This document shows, piece by piece, positions 7,923 to 16,313 of a stretch of DNA of 64,000 nucleotides. Position numbers and translations under genes: made by a program. Each line of letters begins with the position of its first letter. Position 1 is the stretch's first letter. The DNA is from Weizmannia acidilactici (GTDB lineage Bacteria > Bacillota > Bacilli > Bacillales > Bacillaceae_C): NCBI RefSeq assembly GCF_008974225.1, contig NZ_BKZR01000015.1, forward strand, positions 6,283-70,282, given 5' to 3'. The notes below the pieces were generated by a model. It was given only the letters and a program-made list of their open reading frames with translations, made no database searches and was not told the origin of the DNA.

Positions 7923-8713
7923 TGAACCAATTGCAAACCTTTAAAAACGAACTATTTGAGGTATCTGCAAAAATTGAGAATGGTCAAATTTTATTTGACG
8001 CTGAACAAGTTGCTATTTGTTTAGGGATTACAACCGAAGTAGGCGGAAAAACCTACGTTAGATGGAAACGTGTAAATAGTTACTTACCTAAAGATTTGCC
8101 ACAAGTGGCAAAAGGAGATTTAATCCCAGAACCACTTGTTTATAAATTAGCTTTTAAGGCATCAAATGAACTTGCTGAAAAATTTCAAGATTGGCTCGCA
8201 ATTGAAGTTATCCCAACCATCCGAAAACATGGCGCATACATGACACCAGAAACGCTCGAAAAAACAATCAGTGATCCTGACTTCCTGATCGGACTACTTA
8301 CCAATCTCAAAGAAGAAAAAGCAAAACGAGTTAAGGCCGAGCAGGAACGAAATCAATTGATCGAACAGCAAAAAGCTGACCTACCGTATACAAGCTTTGG
8401 AAAAGTCGTTTCCAATTCAACCGGCGCAATTAGCATTGGAGCCTTTGCCAAAATGTTGTATGACAAACACGGTATCAACATCGGACGTAATAAATTGTTT
8501 GAGTGGCTGCGATCACATGGTTATCTTATCTCCGGCGGTCGGGAGCACAACAATCCGAAACAAATTTACCTGGAACAAGGATTGTTTGAAGTGAAGTCGA
8601 CCATTGTAAGCCGTACGGAAGGTGACGTCGAGAAGCTCACGACCTTAATTACCGGGAAAGGCCAAATCAAAATTGCCGAACTCCTAATAAAAGAATTTGA
8701 GGCGGTGGTCTAA
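7922..8713 (+). CDS. Phage antirepressor (Bro-N / KilAC type)
   Basis: 263 residues. An N-terminal BRO-N-like domain (about 10-110, with the VNSYLPKDLPQV and FQDWLAIEVIPTIRKHG signature) is followed by a coiled linker (KEEKAKRVKAEQERN) and a C-terminal KilAC DNA-binding domain (FAKMLYDKHGINIGRNKLF, then LRSHGYLISGGREHNNPKQ). This architecture is classical for phage antirepressors that promote lytic growth. Start ATG at 7922 behind AAGGAGG; the TTG one codon earlier is too close to the ribosome binding site. Confidence 0.92.
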   Translation: MNQLQTFKNELFEVSAKIENGQILFDAEQVAICLGITTEVGGKTYVRWKRVNSYLPKDLPQVAKGDLIPEPLVYKLAFKASNELAEKFQDWLAIEVIPTIRKHGAYMTPETLEKTISDPDFLIGLLTNLKEEKAKRVKAEQERNQLIEQQKADLPYTSFGKVVSNSTGAISIGAFAKMLYDKHGINIGRNKLFEWLRSHGYLISGGREHNNPKQIYLEQGLFEVKSTIVSRTEGDVEKLTTLITGKGQIKIAELLIKEFEAVV

Positions 8714-8899
8714 ATGCGTAACAGTACCCTAACAGTCCAAGAAGTTGCAACTTATTTAGGTGTTCACCCAGACACAATTTATACCATGGTCCGTGAAAAG
8801 CAGATCCCATTTTTCCGAGTTAGGAAACGCATCTTCTTTTCGCGGGAATCAATCGATAAATGGATTGCTGCCCAGGAAAACAGTGTTGCATCGTTCTAG
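8714..8899 (+). CDS. Excisionase-type HTH protein (HTH_17)
   Basis: 61 residues, a MerR-like winged helix of the excisionase family (LTVQEVATYLGVHPDTIYTM, then IPFFRVRKRIFFSRESIDKW). It may act as excisionase with the integrase, although it lies in the early operon rather than beside int. The start abuts the antirepressor stop. Confidence 0.8.
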   Translation: MRNSTLTVQEVATYLGVHPDTIYTMVREKQIPFFRVRKRIFFSRESIDKWIAAQENSVASF

Positions 8900-8960
8900 T
8901 TTTATCTTACTGTTTTCTGATGTCCAGAATAAACAAGAACTTTGTACAGGAGGGAAACTG

Positions 8961-9479
8961 ATGAAAGAATCTGCAAAGGTGCAAGAAGCCTTGGCGATTC
9001 TGCAACAAGAAGGACTAACACAGAAACAAATCGCACAAGACACTTACCAGTCATATGAACTGGTAAACAAGCAAACGAAAGGAACGCGTACCATGAGTAA
9101 AGATGTCGCACGTCATGCCATACAGACCTATCAAAATTATGAATTCGAGCAATCAATCCTGCATGAGTTTTCGGAAGGACTGGCAAGCCCGGTTATGGGA
9201 GGACCGTACGTTGAACGGCACCGTATGGTGTTGGAAGAAATCGCAGAAGCAGAGATAAAGGATGCACTCCGTATCATCGACGAAGTTTCCTTGGCCAAGC
9301 CTCCGAACGTATGCTCAAAGGGCGAACGGGAGGATGTTAGACGGATGATGCATGAGCTCATCGAGGCTCGGGTAACGATCGACAACCTGCTCATGATATT
9401 GGAACGAGATTATGGTTTTACTGTAATGGAAGAAACAAAGAAAGTACTTAGAAAACTACGAAGTGAGAGGCGAATTTGA
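8961..9479 (+). CDS. Early phage protein with N-terminal HTH
   Basis: 172 residues starting at the ATG behind ACAGGAGGG. An N-terminal helix-turn-helix (LTQKQIAQDTYQSYELVNKQ) is followed by a long helical, acidic/basic C-terminus. Earlier in-frame codons from 8760 lie inside the excisionase gene and are not used. The stop overlaps the next start (TGATG). Probably regulatory; the exact family is not recognised. Confidence 0.7.
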   Translation: MKESAKVQEALAILQQEGLTQKQIAQDTYQSYELVNKQTKGTRTMSKDVARHAIQTYQNYEFEQSILHEFSEGLASPVMGGPYVERHRMVLEEIAEAEIKDALRIIDEVSLAKPPNVCSKGEREDVRRMMHELIEARVTIDNLLMILERDYGFTVMEETKKVLRKLRSERRI

Positions 9480-9760
9480 TGAACTTAGATGGAGCTTATT
9501 TAAAGCAGGATCACCAGAAGGTTATGGAGCATATAAGGTGCATTTGGAATTGTAATGAAAGGATGTTAGCTGCTGTTGTGGAAAACGATTTGGAACTGGC
9601 AGAAAAACGTGCGGAAGATGTACTTCGGAGCATCCGGGAATTAAAAAGATTAGCCGAAAGAAAAGTATTGATCGACCGTAGAAATCAACTCATTCAGGAC
9701 CTTACGAAACGTGGCATAACGGTGGAAATGGTGCTGAAAATCTATAAGGAGGACGAGTAA
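9479..9760 (+). CDS. Conserved small phage protein, helical
   Basis: 93 residues, almost entirely alpha-helical and charged (ELAEKRAEDVLRSIRELKRL). Coupled at both ends: TGATG with the upstream gene, TAATG with the next. Function unknown. Confidence 0.65.
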   Translation: MNLDGAYLKQDHQKVMEHIRCIWNCNERMLAAVVENDLELAEKRAEDVLRSIRELKRLAERKVLIDRRNQLIQDLTKRGITVEMVLKIYKEDE

Positions 9761-9840
9761 TGGGTGAGCTACTCTTTGCTGCAATATTTCTGCCGTCCGT
9801 TTTAATTGGAAGATGGTTGCTGGAGGAATGGTTGAAATGA
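9760..9840 (+). CDS. 26-residue single-pass membrane peptide
   Basis: Too short for normal ORF calling. One hydrophobic stretch (LLFAAIFLPSVLIGRWLL). The start overlaps the previous stop (TAATG) and the stop overlaps the next start (ATGA), so it is translated as part of the chain. Function unknown. Confidence 0.5.
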   Translation: MGELLFAAIFLPSVLIGRWLLEEWLK

Positions 9841-9980
9841 ACGCCTATGAAAAGGCTGAAATCATCCTGAAGGAACTTGAAAAATACATTGTTATTGACG
9901 AGGCTTTCCGGGAGATTTACATCAAAGCGATCGTCAATGGACTGGTTGAAATCGCTCAAAAAGAAAAAGCAGCGAACTAA
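9837..9980 (+). CDS. 47-residue phage protein
   Basis: ATGA overlap with the membrane peptide before it. Helical and charged (EKAEIILKELEKYIVIDEA). Resembles short conserved proteins in Bacillus phage early operons. Function unknown. Confidence 0.55.
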   Translation: MNAYEKAEIILKELEKYIVIDEAFREIYIKAIVNGLVEIAQKEKAAN

Positions 9981-10055
9981 GCGAGCACTTAATTCACTGC
10001 AGATGTTGGAATTACCTCTATTTTACCACATCGCAAATGATAGGCCTAGTGCCTG

Positions 10056-10116
10056 TCATCATGGTCAGGATCCTTAACTGCCCACTCTTTCCCCCTCCGG
10101 ATCCTGACCGTGATGA
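10056..10116. repeat. Long inverted repeat (18-bp arms) in the early operon
   Basis: TCATCATGGTCAGGATCC at 10056-10073 faces GGATCCTGACCGTGATGA at 10099-10116. The only deviation would be a G.U pair in RNA. The loop is 25 pyrimidine-rich bases. No T-run follows, so it is not a simple terminator. Confidence 0.8.
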
Positions 10117-10148
10117 TGGACGCTATCCATCGGAAGGGAGGGAAAAAA

Positions 10149-10472
10149 GTGTTCAGGCAACCAATATTCAATGTTCACGGCAGATGCTATCCGGTTGACC
10201 AAATGGAATGGCGTGGTCCTGACACAATTGACAATATAACGATTCATGTGAACGGGATCATGAAAGTCATCTGGCAAACAGATTCTGACCAGGACCCGGA
10301 ATTTTACCAGGAAATCGACCGAAACATTACTGGAATCGCAATTTTAGAAGCTGATTTGCACAAGGATGGAAACGTTATTCTAACTGCAGATTTGAACAGG
10401 GAAGGAACGCTAACCTTATTTGAAACAGACGCGGAACTGCAAAATAAAAGCAGGAAGGAGTGTGTATCTTGA
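10149..10472 (+). CDS. Conserved phage protein, unknown
   Basis: 107 residues; GTG start at 10149 behind GGGAGGG. Beta-rich and acidic. Upstream in-frame ATGs at 10110 lie inside the inverted repeat and lack a ribosome binding site. It stands just before the YqaI-like gene. Function unknown. Confidence 0.6.
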   Translation: MFRQPIFNVHGRCYPVDQMEWRGPDTIDNITIHVNGIMKVIWQTDSDQDPEFYQEIDRNITGIAILEADLHKDGNVILTADLNREGTLTLFETDAELQNKSRKECVS

Positions 10473-10693
10473 TGATCAACTATGGATTGGAACATCCGGA
10501 AATCACACGAACGCTACGGACAGGCTATCCAAACATGGTGGCACATCCGGAACACTGGGGAGATGACTACTTCGGCGATGAAATCCTTGTTGGTGATGAT
10601 GTAGTTGAGATTGATGGTGAAACGGTCCTGCTGGAAAATTGGGATCGATATGTTGAGGAAGTACTGCAGGCCAGATTCATTACGGCACAATAA
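10472..10693 (+). CDS. YqaI-like phage protein
   Basis: 73 residues. The C-terminal half (DDYFGDEILVGDDVVEIDGE, then LLENWDRYVEEVL) resembles YqaI of the B. subtilis skin element, which sits in the same place before recombination genes. ATG start behind GGAAGGAGTG. Function unknown. Confidence 0.65.
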   Translation: MINYGLEHPEITRTLRTGYPNMVAHPEHWGDDYFGDEILVGDDVVEIDGETVLLENWDRYVEEVLQARFITAQ

Positions 10694-10786
10694 AAACTCC
10701 TGCGCTAACAGAAGTCTGGTAATTACGAACATTGCTTTTAATCTATTGTACTGGTCTTTGAAAATTAAATCAAGAGGTGACAATGA

Positions 10787-11341
10787 ATGAACCCTTTACA
10801 ATCTGAAGAATTGTTGGCATGGGAAGAAGCCGGTACGGAAAAACGTAAACACTTTGAAATTACGAGCCTGGAAAGCTTGACATGGGCTTTCCGGAAGCTT
10901 TCCGCTTTAAAAGCGAAAGAAGCCGAAATTGAAGCCATTGCAGCAGCTGAAAAGCAACGTATAGATGAGTGGGAAACGGCTGAAAAGAAATCAATTGCAG
11001 ATAGCAAAGAATTTTTCGAGGATCTGATCAGTGCCTACCACGCAAAGGTTTTGATGCAAGACCCGAAAGCAAAGACACTTTCTACTCCATATGGTAAAGC
11101 CAAAGCAAGAAAAGTTAAGGAACAGCCGGAAAAAGCCAACGAGAAGGCTGTTTTACGGCATGTGGTTGAAAATGGAATGGATGCCTACATCAAGCCTTCA
11201 CTAAAATGGGCTGACTTTAAAAAGTCACTGCGGATCGTTGAAGCAGATGGAAAGAAAGTAGCCGTGGACGAAAATGGAGTGATTGTTGACGGCGTTGAAA
11301 TCAAGCCTGAACAAATCAAATTTTCAGTGGAGGTGGACTGA
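10787..11341 (+). CDS. Gam-like host-nuclease inhibitor
   Basis: 184 residues. A long N-terminal helix (SALKAKEAEIEAIAAAEKQR) leads to the segment STPYGKAKARKVKEQPEK and a C-terminal half typical of the phage Mu Gam-like family, which binds DNA ends and protects them from host nucleases. It lies directly before the recombination/replication genes. Start ATG behind AGAGGTG. Confidence 0.75.
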   Translation: MNPLQSEELLAWEEAGTEKRKHFEITSLESLTWAFRKLSALKAKEAEIEAIAAAEKQRIDEWETAEKKSIADSKEFFEDLISAYHAKVLMQDPKAKTLSTPYGKAKARKVKEQPEKANEKAVLRHVVENGMDAYIKPSLKWADFKKSLRIVEADGKKVAVDENGVIVDGVEIKPEQIKFSVEVD

Positions 11342-11342
11342 A

Positions 11343-12179
11343 ATGGCTGAACATGCATTAGCACAGCAAAATGCTTCTTTATCACTAATCGACACGGTTG
11401 ATATTGGCGCAGTACAAACCACATTGGCAAAGATCGAGCAGTTCCAAAAGGTTGTCCAAAACACTTTAAAGGAAAATCATGACTACGGCATTATCCCGGG
11501 AACCGACAAGCCGACACTCTTGAAACCGGGTGCTGAAAAAATTCAGATGTTGTTTGGCGTTACAAGCGAATATGAGGTGACGGAACGCATCCAGGACTAT
11601 GATAAAGGATTTTTTGCTTTCACTGTTCGCTGCACAATCTTTAAAAATGGAATGAAAATCACGGAAGGTGTCGGCCACTGCAACACACGCGAGAAAAAAT
11701 ATGTTAATCAGGATCCGTACACGCTCGCCAATACATGCTTGAAAATGGCGAAGAAGCGCGCACAGATTGATGCAACTTTAACTATTGCCAGTTTATCAGA
11801 AGTATTTACACAGGATATGGAAGATTTACAGGACTATCTCCAAACAGAACAGATTGAAACGATGACGCCGGAAGAAGCAGGAGCAACAAAACTTACTTTC
11901 GGAAAGTTCAAAGGGAAAACATTGAAAGAAATCTATTTGTCGGACAAGTCTTATCTCCAATGGCTGGTTAAGCAAGATCGTACGAAACCAGTAATCAAGA
12001 AAGCTATCAATATCATGTTTGAAGCAGTCGAACATCAAAAACAAGAAAGAGCACAGCAACCAAAGGAACAGTCAACGCCGGTCCAAAATGAAGCGAATAA
12101 AACTGATAAGCAAGAGGAACAAAATCCTTTTGATGATGCTGAACCGGTTGAGATCAATGATGATGAATTTCCATTCTGA
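11343..12179 (+). CDS. Phage recombination/replication protein with exonuclease-C-like module and SSB-like acidic tail
   Basis: 278 residues. The N-terminal 160 residues (LKENHDYGIIPGTDKPTLLK, then GVGHCNTREKKYVNQDPYTL) match an uncharacterised phage family found where annealing proteins usually lie. Residues about 185-225 (LTFGKFKGKTLKEIYLSDKS) are the short module found at the C-terminus of exodeoxyribonuclease X-like proteins. The extreme C-terminus, NPFDDAEPVEINDDEFPF, closely imitates the tail by which bacterial SSB recruits partners (...DDDLPF). No separate ssb gene is visible in the prophage. A role in ssDNA handling is inference. Confidence 0.65.
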   Translation: MAEHALAQQNASLSLIDTVDIGAVQTTLAKIEQFQKVVQNTLKENHDYGIIPGTDKPTLLKPGAEKIQMLFGVTSEYEVTERIQDYDKGFFAFTVRCTIFKNGMKITEGVGHCNTREKKYVNQDPYTLANTCLKMAKKRAQIDATLTIASLSEVFTQDMEDLQDYLQTEQIETMTPEEAGATKLTFGKFKGKTLKEIYLSDKSYLQWLVKQDRTKPVIKKAINIMFEAVEHQKQERAQQPKEQSTPVQNEANKTDKQEEQNPFDDAEPVEINDDEFPF

Positions 12180-12185
12180 TAAAAA

Positions 12186-12213
12186 GGTGCCTCCTCTTTT
12201 TGAGGAGGCAACC
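12186..12213. terminator. Hairpin between recombination and replisome-organiser genes
   Basis: Stem GCCTCCTC / GAGGAGGC. T-rich only on the minus strand, so in the rightward transcript it is more likely an RNA-processing or partial stop structure than a full terminator. Confidence 0.45.
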
Positions 12214-12239
12214 AACAAAAAACAAGGTGGTGAAAAACT

Positions 12240-13073
12240 TTGGCTCGGCCAAAAAAAGAAGGCATGGACTATTTCCCGCATGATACAGACGCAGTAAATG
12301 ACGAAAAAATTGAGGCCTTGCGATTGCTTTACGGAAATGATGGATATGCTTTTTATTTCATCTTACTGGAAAGAATTTACCGCACCGCAGAATTTGAACT
12401 CGACATTTCTGACGCAGAAACTATTCAGATACTCAGCAGAAAAGTAGGGGTTTCTGTGGAGAAATTCGAGCAGATGCTGGAGTCGGCACTCAAAAGGAAA
12501 TGTTTTGACCGTGAGGCATACGAAAGCAGGAAGGTTTTAACATCGCCCGGGATAAAAAACAGGGCAGGTGTAGTGGTTGAAAAGCGAAAAAAGATGCAAC
12601 AGCGGTATCAATTATCAAAAAATGATGTTTCTTCCCCAGTTTCTGATGAGTTTCTGCCGCAGAAACCAGACAGAAACGCCGCAGAAAGTACACAAAGTAA
12701 AGTAAAGCAAAGAAAAGAAAAGGAAAGTAAGTATGCTGCTATAGAGTCTGCATTTTTAAATCTTGGGGGAGGACTCATTCTTAATCCTGATGATATTGCT
12801 TGTATAAACCGAATGGCTGAACTGGATGTAGAAGTTGAACAAATCGTCACATGGATGCAAGCCAAACATGACGATTACTACAAGAGAAATCCTAACGGCA
12901 AAATATCGTCTATCAAATACTATGAGCCTTACATCATGGATATGTACCAGAAGTTAAGAAACAACGTTGTTCCTTTTTCGGAGTACAGGCCGAAAAAAGA
13001 AGAAACGCTTGAGGAACGATGGGAACGCCTCAAGCGTGAAGGGAAGTTGCCTTTTCTGAAGGAGGGAAGCTAA
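12240..13073 (+). CDS. Phage replisome organiser (DUF4373 / Lin1244-Lin1753-like N-terminus)
   Basis: 277 residues. The N-terminal domain (DYFPHDTDAVNDEKIEALRL, then YGNDGYAFYFILLERIY) is the DUF4373 winged-helix seen in DnaD-like phage initiators that bind the origin and recruit the helicase loader. A variable linker and a helical C-terminus ending LEERWERLKREGKLPF follow. TTG start behind AAGGTGG. Followed immediately by the loader and DnaB genes. Confidence 0.85.
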   Translation: MARPKKEGMDYFPHDTDAVNDEKIEALRLLYGNDGYAFYFILLERIYRTAEFELDISDAETIQILSRKVGVSVEKFEQMLESALKRKCFDREAYESRKVLTSPGIKNRAGVVVEKRKKMQQRYQLSKNDVSSPVSDEFLPQKPDRNAAESTQSKVKQRKEKESKYAAIESAFLNLGGGLILNPDDIACINRMAELDVEVEQIVTWMQAKHDDYYKRNPNGKISSIKYYEPYIMDMYQKLRNNVVPFSEYRPKKEETLEERWERLKREGKLPFLKEGS

Positions 13074-13390
13074 TGGATGAAAATCAAATTTTAGAAATCT
13101 TAAAAACAATTAACGCGGCTTATTCAAGGTTTGAAGTGACTGACGATCGGATTGCGCTATGGGGAGACATGCTAAAGGATATGGACTTTAACAAGGTAAT
13201 GCACCGGCTAAAAGTCCATATCAAAGATAAACCTTTCCCACCTTCCATATCCGAAATATCGGTCTATGAAACACCTAAAAACGAATTTTTAGAGAAATAC
13301 AGAAGCTGGCAACTCGAGGGGGCTGAACGCATTGCAAAACAACGAAGAGATGAACGTGGACAGTCTGAACAGCCTCGCGCCGACAAGTGA
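13073..13390 (+). CDS. Helicase loader (SPP1 G39P-like)
   Basis: 105 residues. The N-terminal fold (IDKPFPPSISEIS region and INAAYSRFEVTDDRIALWGD) resembles SPP1 gp39, the loader and inhibitor of the phage helicase. It overlaps the organiser stop by one base and overlaps the helicase start by about 60 bases. The basic C-terminus is expected to bind the helicase. Confidence 0.75.
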   Translation: MDENQILEILKTINAAYSRFEVTDDRIALWGDMLKDMDFNKVMHRLKVHIKDKPFPPSISEISVYETPKNEFLEKYRSWQLEGAERIAKQRRDERGQSEQPRADK

Positions 13391-14663
13391 AACGCTCGAA
13401 GCTGAAAATATGGTGCTCGGGGCCGTGTTTCTGGAACCGGAACTGATTGATGAAATCATTCTGGAACCGGAACACATGAACCATATGAAAAACCGGCTCA
13501 TTTTGAAAGCAATGAAAGAGTTGCAAAGCGAAAATGTGGGAATTGATACCGCAACTGTTGCCAACAAGCTTGGAAGCAACTTAGAAAACGCCGGTGGCAT
13601 TTCCTACATAACCAGTTTAGCAGTGTCGTGCCCGTCTACTGCAAATATAGCGTCCTATCAAAATATCGTGTTGGAGCAATACAAGACACGGAAACTGGTG
13701 GAAGCGGCAGCAAATTTCCTGAATAACAAAACCGACCAGGCTGCAGACGACATGTACCGCGTTTATGTTGAGATGCAGGAAGTCGGTCTGAAAAAAGAAC
13801 GAAGCAAACGGGAAACGCTGATAGAAATCTACAACGAGATGAATGAAGACCATGGCGAACTAACCGGAATTGATACGGGGTTTAAAGATTTAAACGACAT
13901 GACTGGTGGACTGAATGGTGGTGACTTAATCATTGTGGCGGCCAGGCCTTCCATGGGGAAGACAGCCTTTGCCTTAAATTTGGCGATGAAATGCTGCGCG
14001 ACCGGCGGAGTTGCCGATGTATTTTCTCTGGAGATGCCGGAAAAGCAACTGACACAGCGCATGTTAAGCGCCATCGGAAATATCCATGGCGCCAAATGGA
14101 GAAACCCGTATCGGACATTTTCTGACGATGATCGTGATAGGGCCATAAAAGCGATCGGGATATATGATAAGTGGCTCATGAACATCCATGACGAATCCAC
14201 ACAAACCGTCGCAGAGATAAGGGCGGCCGTCAGAAAAACGCAGCGAAAACATCCGGATCAAAAACACATTGTTGTAATTGACTACCTACAGCTAATTACG
14301 ACACTTGGAAAATTCGACCGACACGACCTGGCGATTGGAAGCATTACTCGAGAGTTAAAGCAAATGGCTCGGCAATTTGATGTGCCTGTGGTGCTCTTAT
14401 CGCAGCTCTCCCGGGGCGTTGAGCAAAGGCAGGACAAACACCCTATGATGAGTGATTTACGCGATTCTGGGAGCATTGAGCAGGATGCAGACATGATTAT
14501 GTTCTTGTATCGCGAAGATTACTATGAACGCGATACAGACGCAAAGAACATTGTTGAAATCAATATTGCGAAGCAACGAAACGGCCCTGTCGGCACGGTA
14601 CAGCTGGCATTCGTGAAAGAATATAGCAAGTTCTTGCCACTAGAAAGGAGATATGAAGAATGA
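13332..14663 (+). CDS. DnaB-family replicative helicase
   Basis: 443 residues, hexameric 5'-3' helicase of the phage fork. N-terminal DnaB domain (TLEAENMVLGAVFLEPELID), linker helix, then the RecA-like motor with Walker A ARPSMGKT (204-211), Walker B VVIDYLQL and the FLYREDYY segment near the end. Start: the TTG at 13332 has GGGGG at about ten bases. An ATG six codons on (13350) is possible but has a poor ribosome binding site; both lie inside the loader gene. Confidence 0.95.
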   Translation: MQNNEEMNVDSLNSLAPTSETLEAENMVLGAVFLEPELIDEIILEPEHMNHMKNRLILKAMKELQSENVGIDTATVANKLGSNLENAGGISYITSLAVSCPSTANIASYQNIVLEQYKTRKLVEAAANFLNNKTDQAADDMYRVYVEMQEVGLKKERSKRETLIEIYNEMNEDHGELTGIDTGFKDLNDMTGGLNGGDLIIVAARPSMGKTAFALNLAMKCCATGGVADVFSLEMPEKQLTQRMLSAIGNIHGAKWRNPYRTFSDDDRDRAIKAIGIYDKWLMNIHDESTQTVAEIRAAVRKTQRKHPDQKHIVVIDYLQLITTLGKFDRHDLAIGSITRELKQMARQFDVPVVLLSQLSRGVEQRQDKHPMMSDLRDSGSIEQDADMIMFLYREDYYERDTDAKNIVEINIAKQRNGPVGTVQLAFVKEYSKFLPLERRYEE

Positions 14664-14815
14664 GCGGACAAGCCGTTTTTGAACAGATGAAGGCTTATTA
14701 CCTTAAGGAAATATACAAGCGGGAAATCGTTTCGAAATATGATGTTGATTCCGTAATTTACGGACTGCTGATGTTTAATCAATACCTTGATGATCACAGA
14801 AAGGAAGTAGGATGA
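14660..14815 (+). CDS. 51-residue phage protein
   Basis: ATGA overlap with dnaB, with AAAGGAG just inside the dnaB end. Contains KREIVSKYDVDSVIYGLLMF, a short helical unit. Function unknown. Confidence 0.55.
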   Translation: MSGQAVFEQMKAYYLKEIYKREIVSKYDVDSVIYGLLMFNQYLDDHRKEVG

Positions 14816-14819
14816 AACC

Positions 14820-14975
14820 ATGACAAATGCCACAATATCCGAGTTAAAGCGGAGCCACCTACTCCGCCAACTCGAAAAAGCAAATATTCGTGAATTCGCA
14901 GGTAAATCAATTCAAGAATTATCATATCACGACCTAGTGTACGCTTTGACCATGCAAAAAATACAAAATCAATGA
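14820..14975 (+). CDS. 51-residue phage protein
   Basis: Four bases after the previous stop, followed closely by the dUTPase gene. Helical with the phrase IREFAGKSIQELSYHDLVYA; resembles short Firmicute phage proteins of unknown function (Fur-regulated basic protein-like shape). Low-confidence family, reasonable coding frame. Confidence 0.55.
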   Translation: MTNATISELKRSHLLRQLEKANIREFAGKSIQELSYHDLVYALTMQKIQNQ

Positions 14976-14985
14976 GGTGATGGAA

Positions 14986-15855
14986 ATGTTGGTGAATGGA
15001 ATAAATACCTATCCAGAAATGAACGAAACAATCAAGGACCTTTTGAAGATGTCCAGTGAAAATAAAGATCAGTATATTTTGGCGCGTATTTTAGAACTTG
15101 AGGAAAAAGTTAACCGTTATGAAAAAGCTCTGAAACTTTATGCGGATGAAAATAATTGTGATGAATATCCAGTCCATGAGGATTATGTAATTAACTTTCG
15201 TAAAGATGGAGATTCTGGTGAAATAGCAAAAGAAGCATTGGAGGAAATGAACCTACAAAAATTATTTGAAGCACAAAAGAAACTAGATGAACACATTGAA
15301 AAAGAGCATCCAAGACAAGAGGGAGAAGATCGGCTGGCGAAGAAGATATTGGCGCTGCAAGTGGAATTAGGCGAATTAGCACAGGAATGGCGCGGGTTTA
15401 AGTATTGGAGACATGACCAAGAGCCGAGATTTGGCGGTTATTGTGGTTGTGATGATGGCTATGTAGATATTTATTTGGGCCATGGAGAAGTTGGACAAAA
15501 GTTATGTCCACAATGTGAAGGTGAGGGAACTTTGCCTAATCGGGTTTTAGAAGAATACGTGGATTGCCTGCATTTCATCTTATCCATCGCCATTGAATTA
15601 GGGTATAAAGCCGAGGATTTATACGTCTGGGATGGGGAATTGGAAGGCGAAACAGTGGATGTTTTTATAGAACTGATGTATTGGACTAGCCGAATTAGTT
15701 CTAACGATAAATTTAAGAGAAGAGCAGCGTTTAGAACGGTATGCTATATCTTTTTCAATTTGGGTGAACGTCTTGGATTCACCTGGGACCAAATCGAAGA
15801 AGCGTACATGAAAAAGAATGCGGAAAATCACGAACGGCAGGAAACTGGATATTGA
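14986..15855 (+). CDS. Dimeric dUTPase (all-alpha NTP pyrophosphatase) with cysteine-rich insert
   Basis: 289 residues. The all-alpha NTP-PPase metal-binding helices ALQVELGELAQEWRGFKYW and EEYVDCLHFILSIAIELG mark a dimeric dUTPase, which keeps dUTP out of phage DNA. Between them lies a cysteine-rich insert (GGYCGCDDGY, then LCPQCEGEG) that could bind zinc. About 110 helical N-terminal residues precede the domain. ATG at 14986 is preferred (GAGGTG six bases before); in-frame GTG/ATG at 14977/14980 are possible. Confidence 0.82.
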   Translation: MLVNGINTYPEMNETIKDLLKMSSENKDQYILARILELEEKVNRYEKALKLYADENNCDEYPVHEDYVINFRKDGDSGEIAKEALEEMNLQKLFEAQKKLDEHIEKEHPRQEGEDRLAKKILALQVELGELAQEWRGFKYWRHDQEPRFGGYCGCDDGYVDIYLGHGEVGQKLCPQCEGEGTLPNRVLEEYVDCLHFILSIAIELGYKAEDLYVWDGELEGETVDVFIELMYWTSRISSNDKFKRRAAFRTVCYIFFNLGERLGFTWDQIEEAYMKKNAENHERQETGY

Positions 15856-15866
15856 GGTGATGTCAT

Positions 15867-16313
15867 GTGACACGCACCGAAAAACACATCATCAATCAGC
15901 AGATTGGTAGATTGCTAGATATGCAATGCCGGAAATGTCCAAACAATAATTTGGATCACGCTGTTGCCTGCACTGACTGTAAGGTATATGCGGAACTCCG
16001 TGAGCTTGGGAATAGGCTGGACCCAACAGCTAAAAACCACAAGCCAGCAAGAAAACAGTTTGATTTCAAAGGCCTTAGCATCCCAATATATGTTTATTAC
16101 CGAAATCTAGGATTAAGGGATTTTGAAATAGCCACGGAAGTTGGATTATCTCTTTGGACATTGAGAATGTGGAAACTTCAGCATAAGCAGGAATTGGACA
16201 AGCTGTTTGCTGACGGCGTTATTAAGAAATACAACAGGAAACAGAAGGCAAAGGATGAAGCTAATGGAACGGATGACAGCAGCGGAATTTCGACGGCTAA
16301 ACCGCAAGCGTAA
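15867..16313 (+). CDS. Phage zinc-finger/HTH protein
   Basis: 148 residues. N-terminal CRKCPNN and CTDCKVY cysteine pairs form a probable zinc finger, followed by a helix-turn-helix-like segment (LRDFEIATEVGLSLWTLRMW) and a lysine-rich tail. GTG start behind GAGGTGATG. Probably a DNA-binding regulator; the target is unknown. The 3' end overlaps the next gene. Confidence 0.7.
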   Translation: MTRTEKHIINQQIGRLLDMQCRKCPNNNLDHAVACTDCKVYAELRELGNRLDPTAKNHKPARKQFDFKGLSIPIYVYYRNLGLRDFEIATEVGLSLWTLRMWKLQHKQELDKLFADGVIKKYNRKQKAKDEANGTDDSSGISTAKPQA

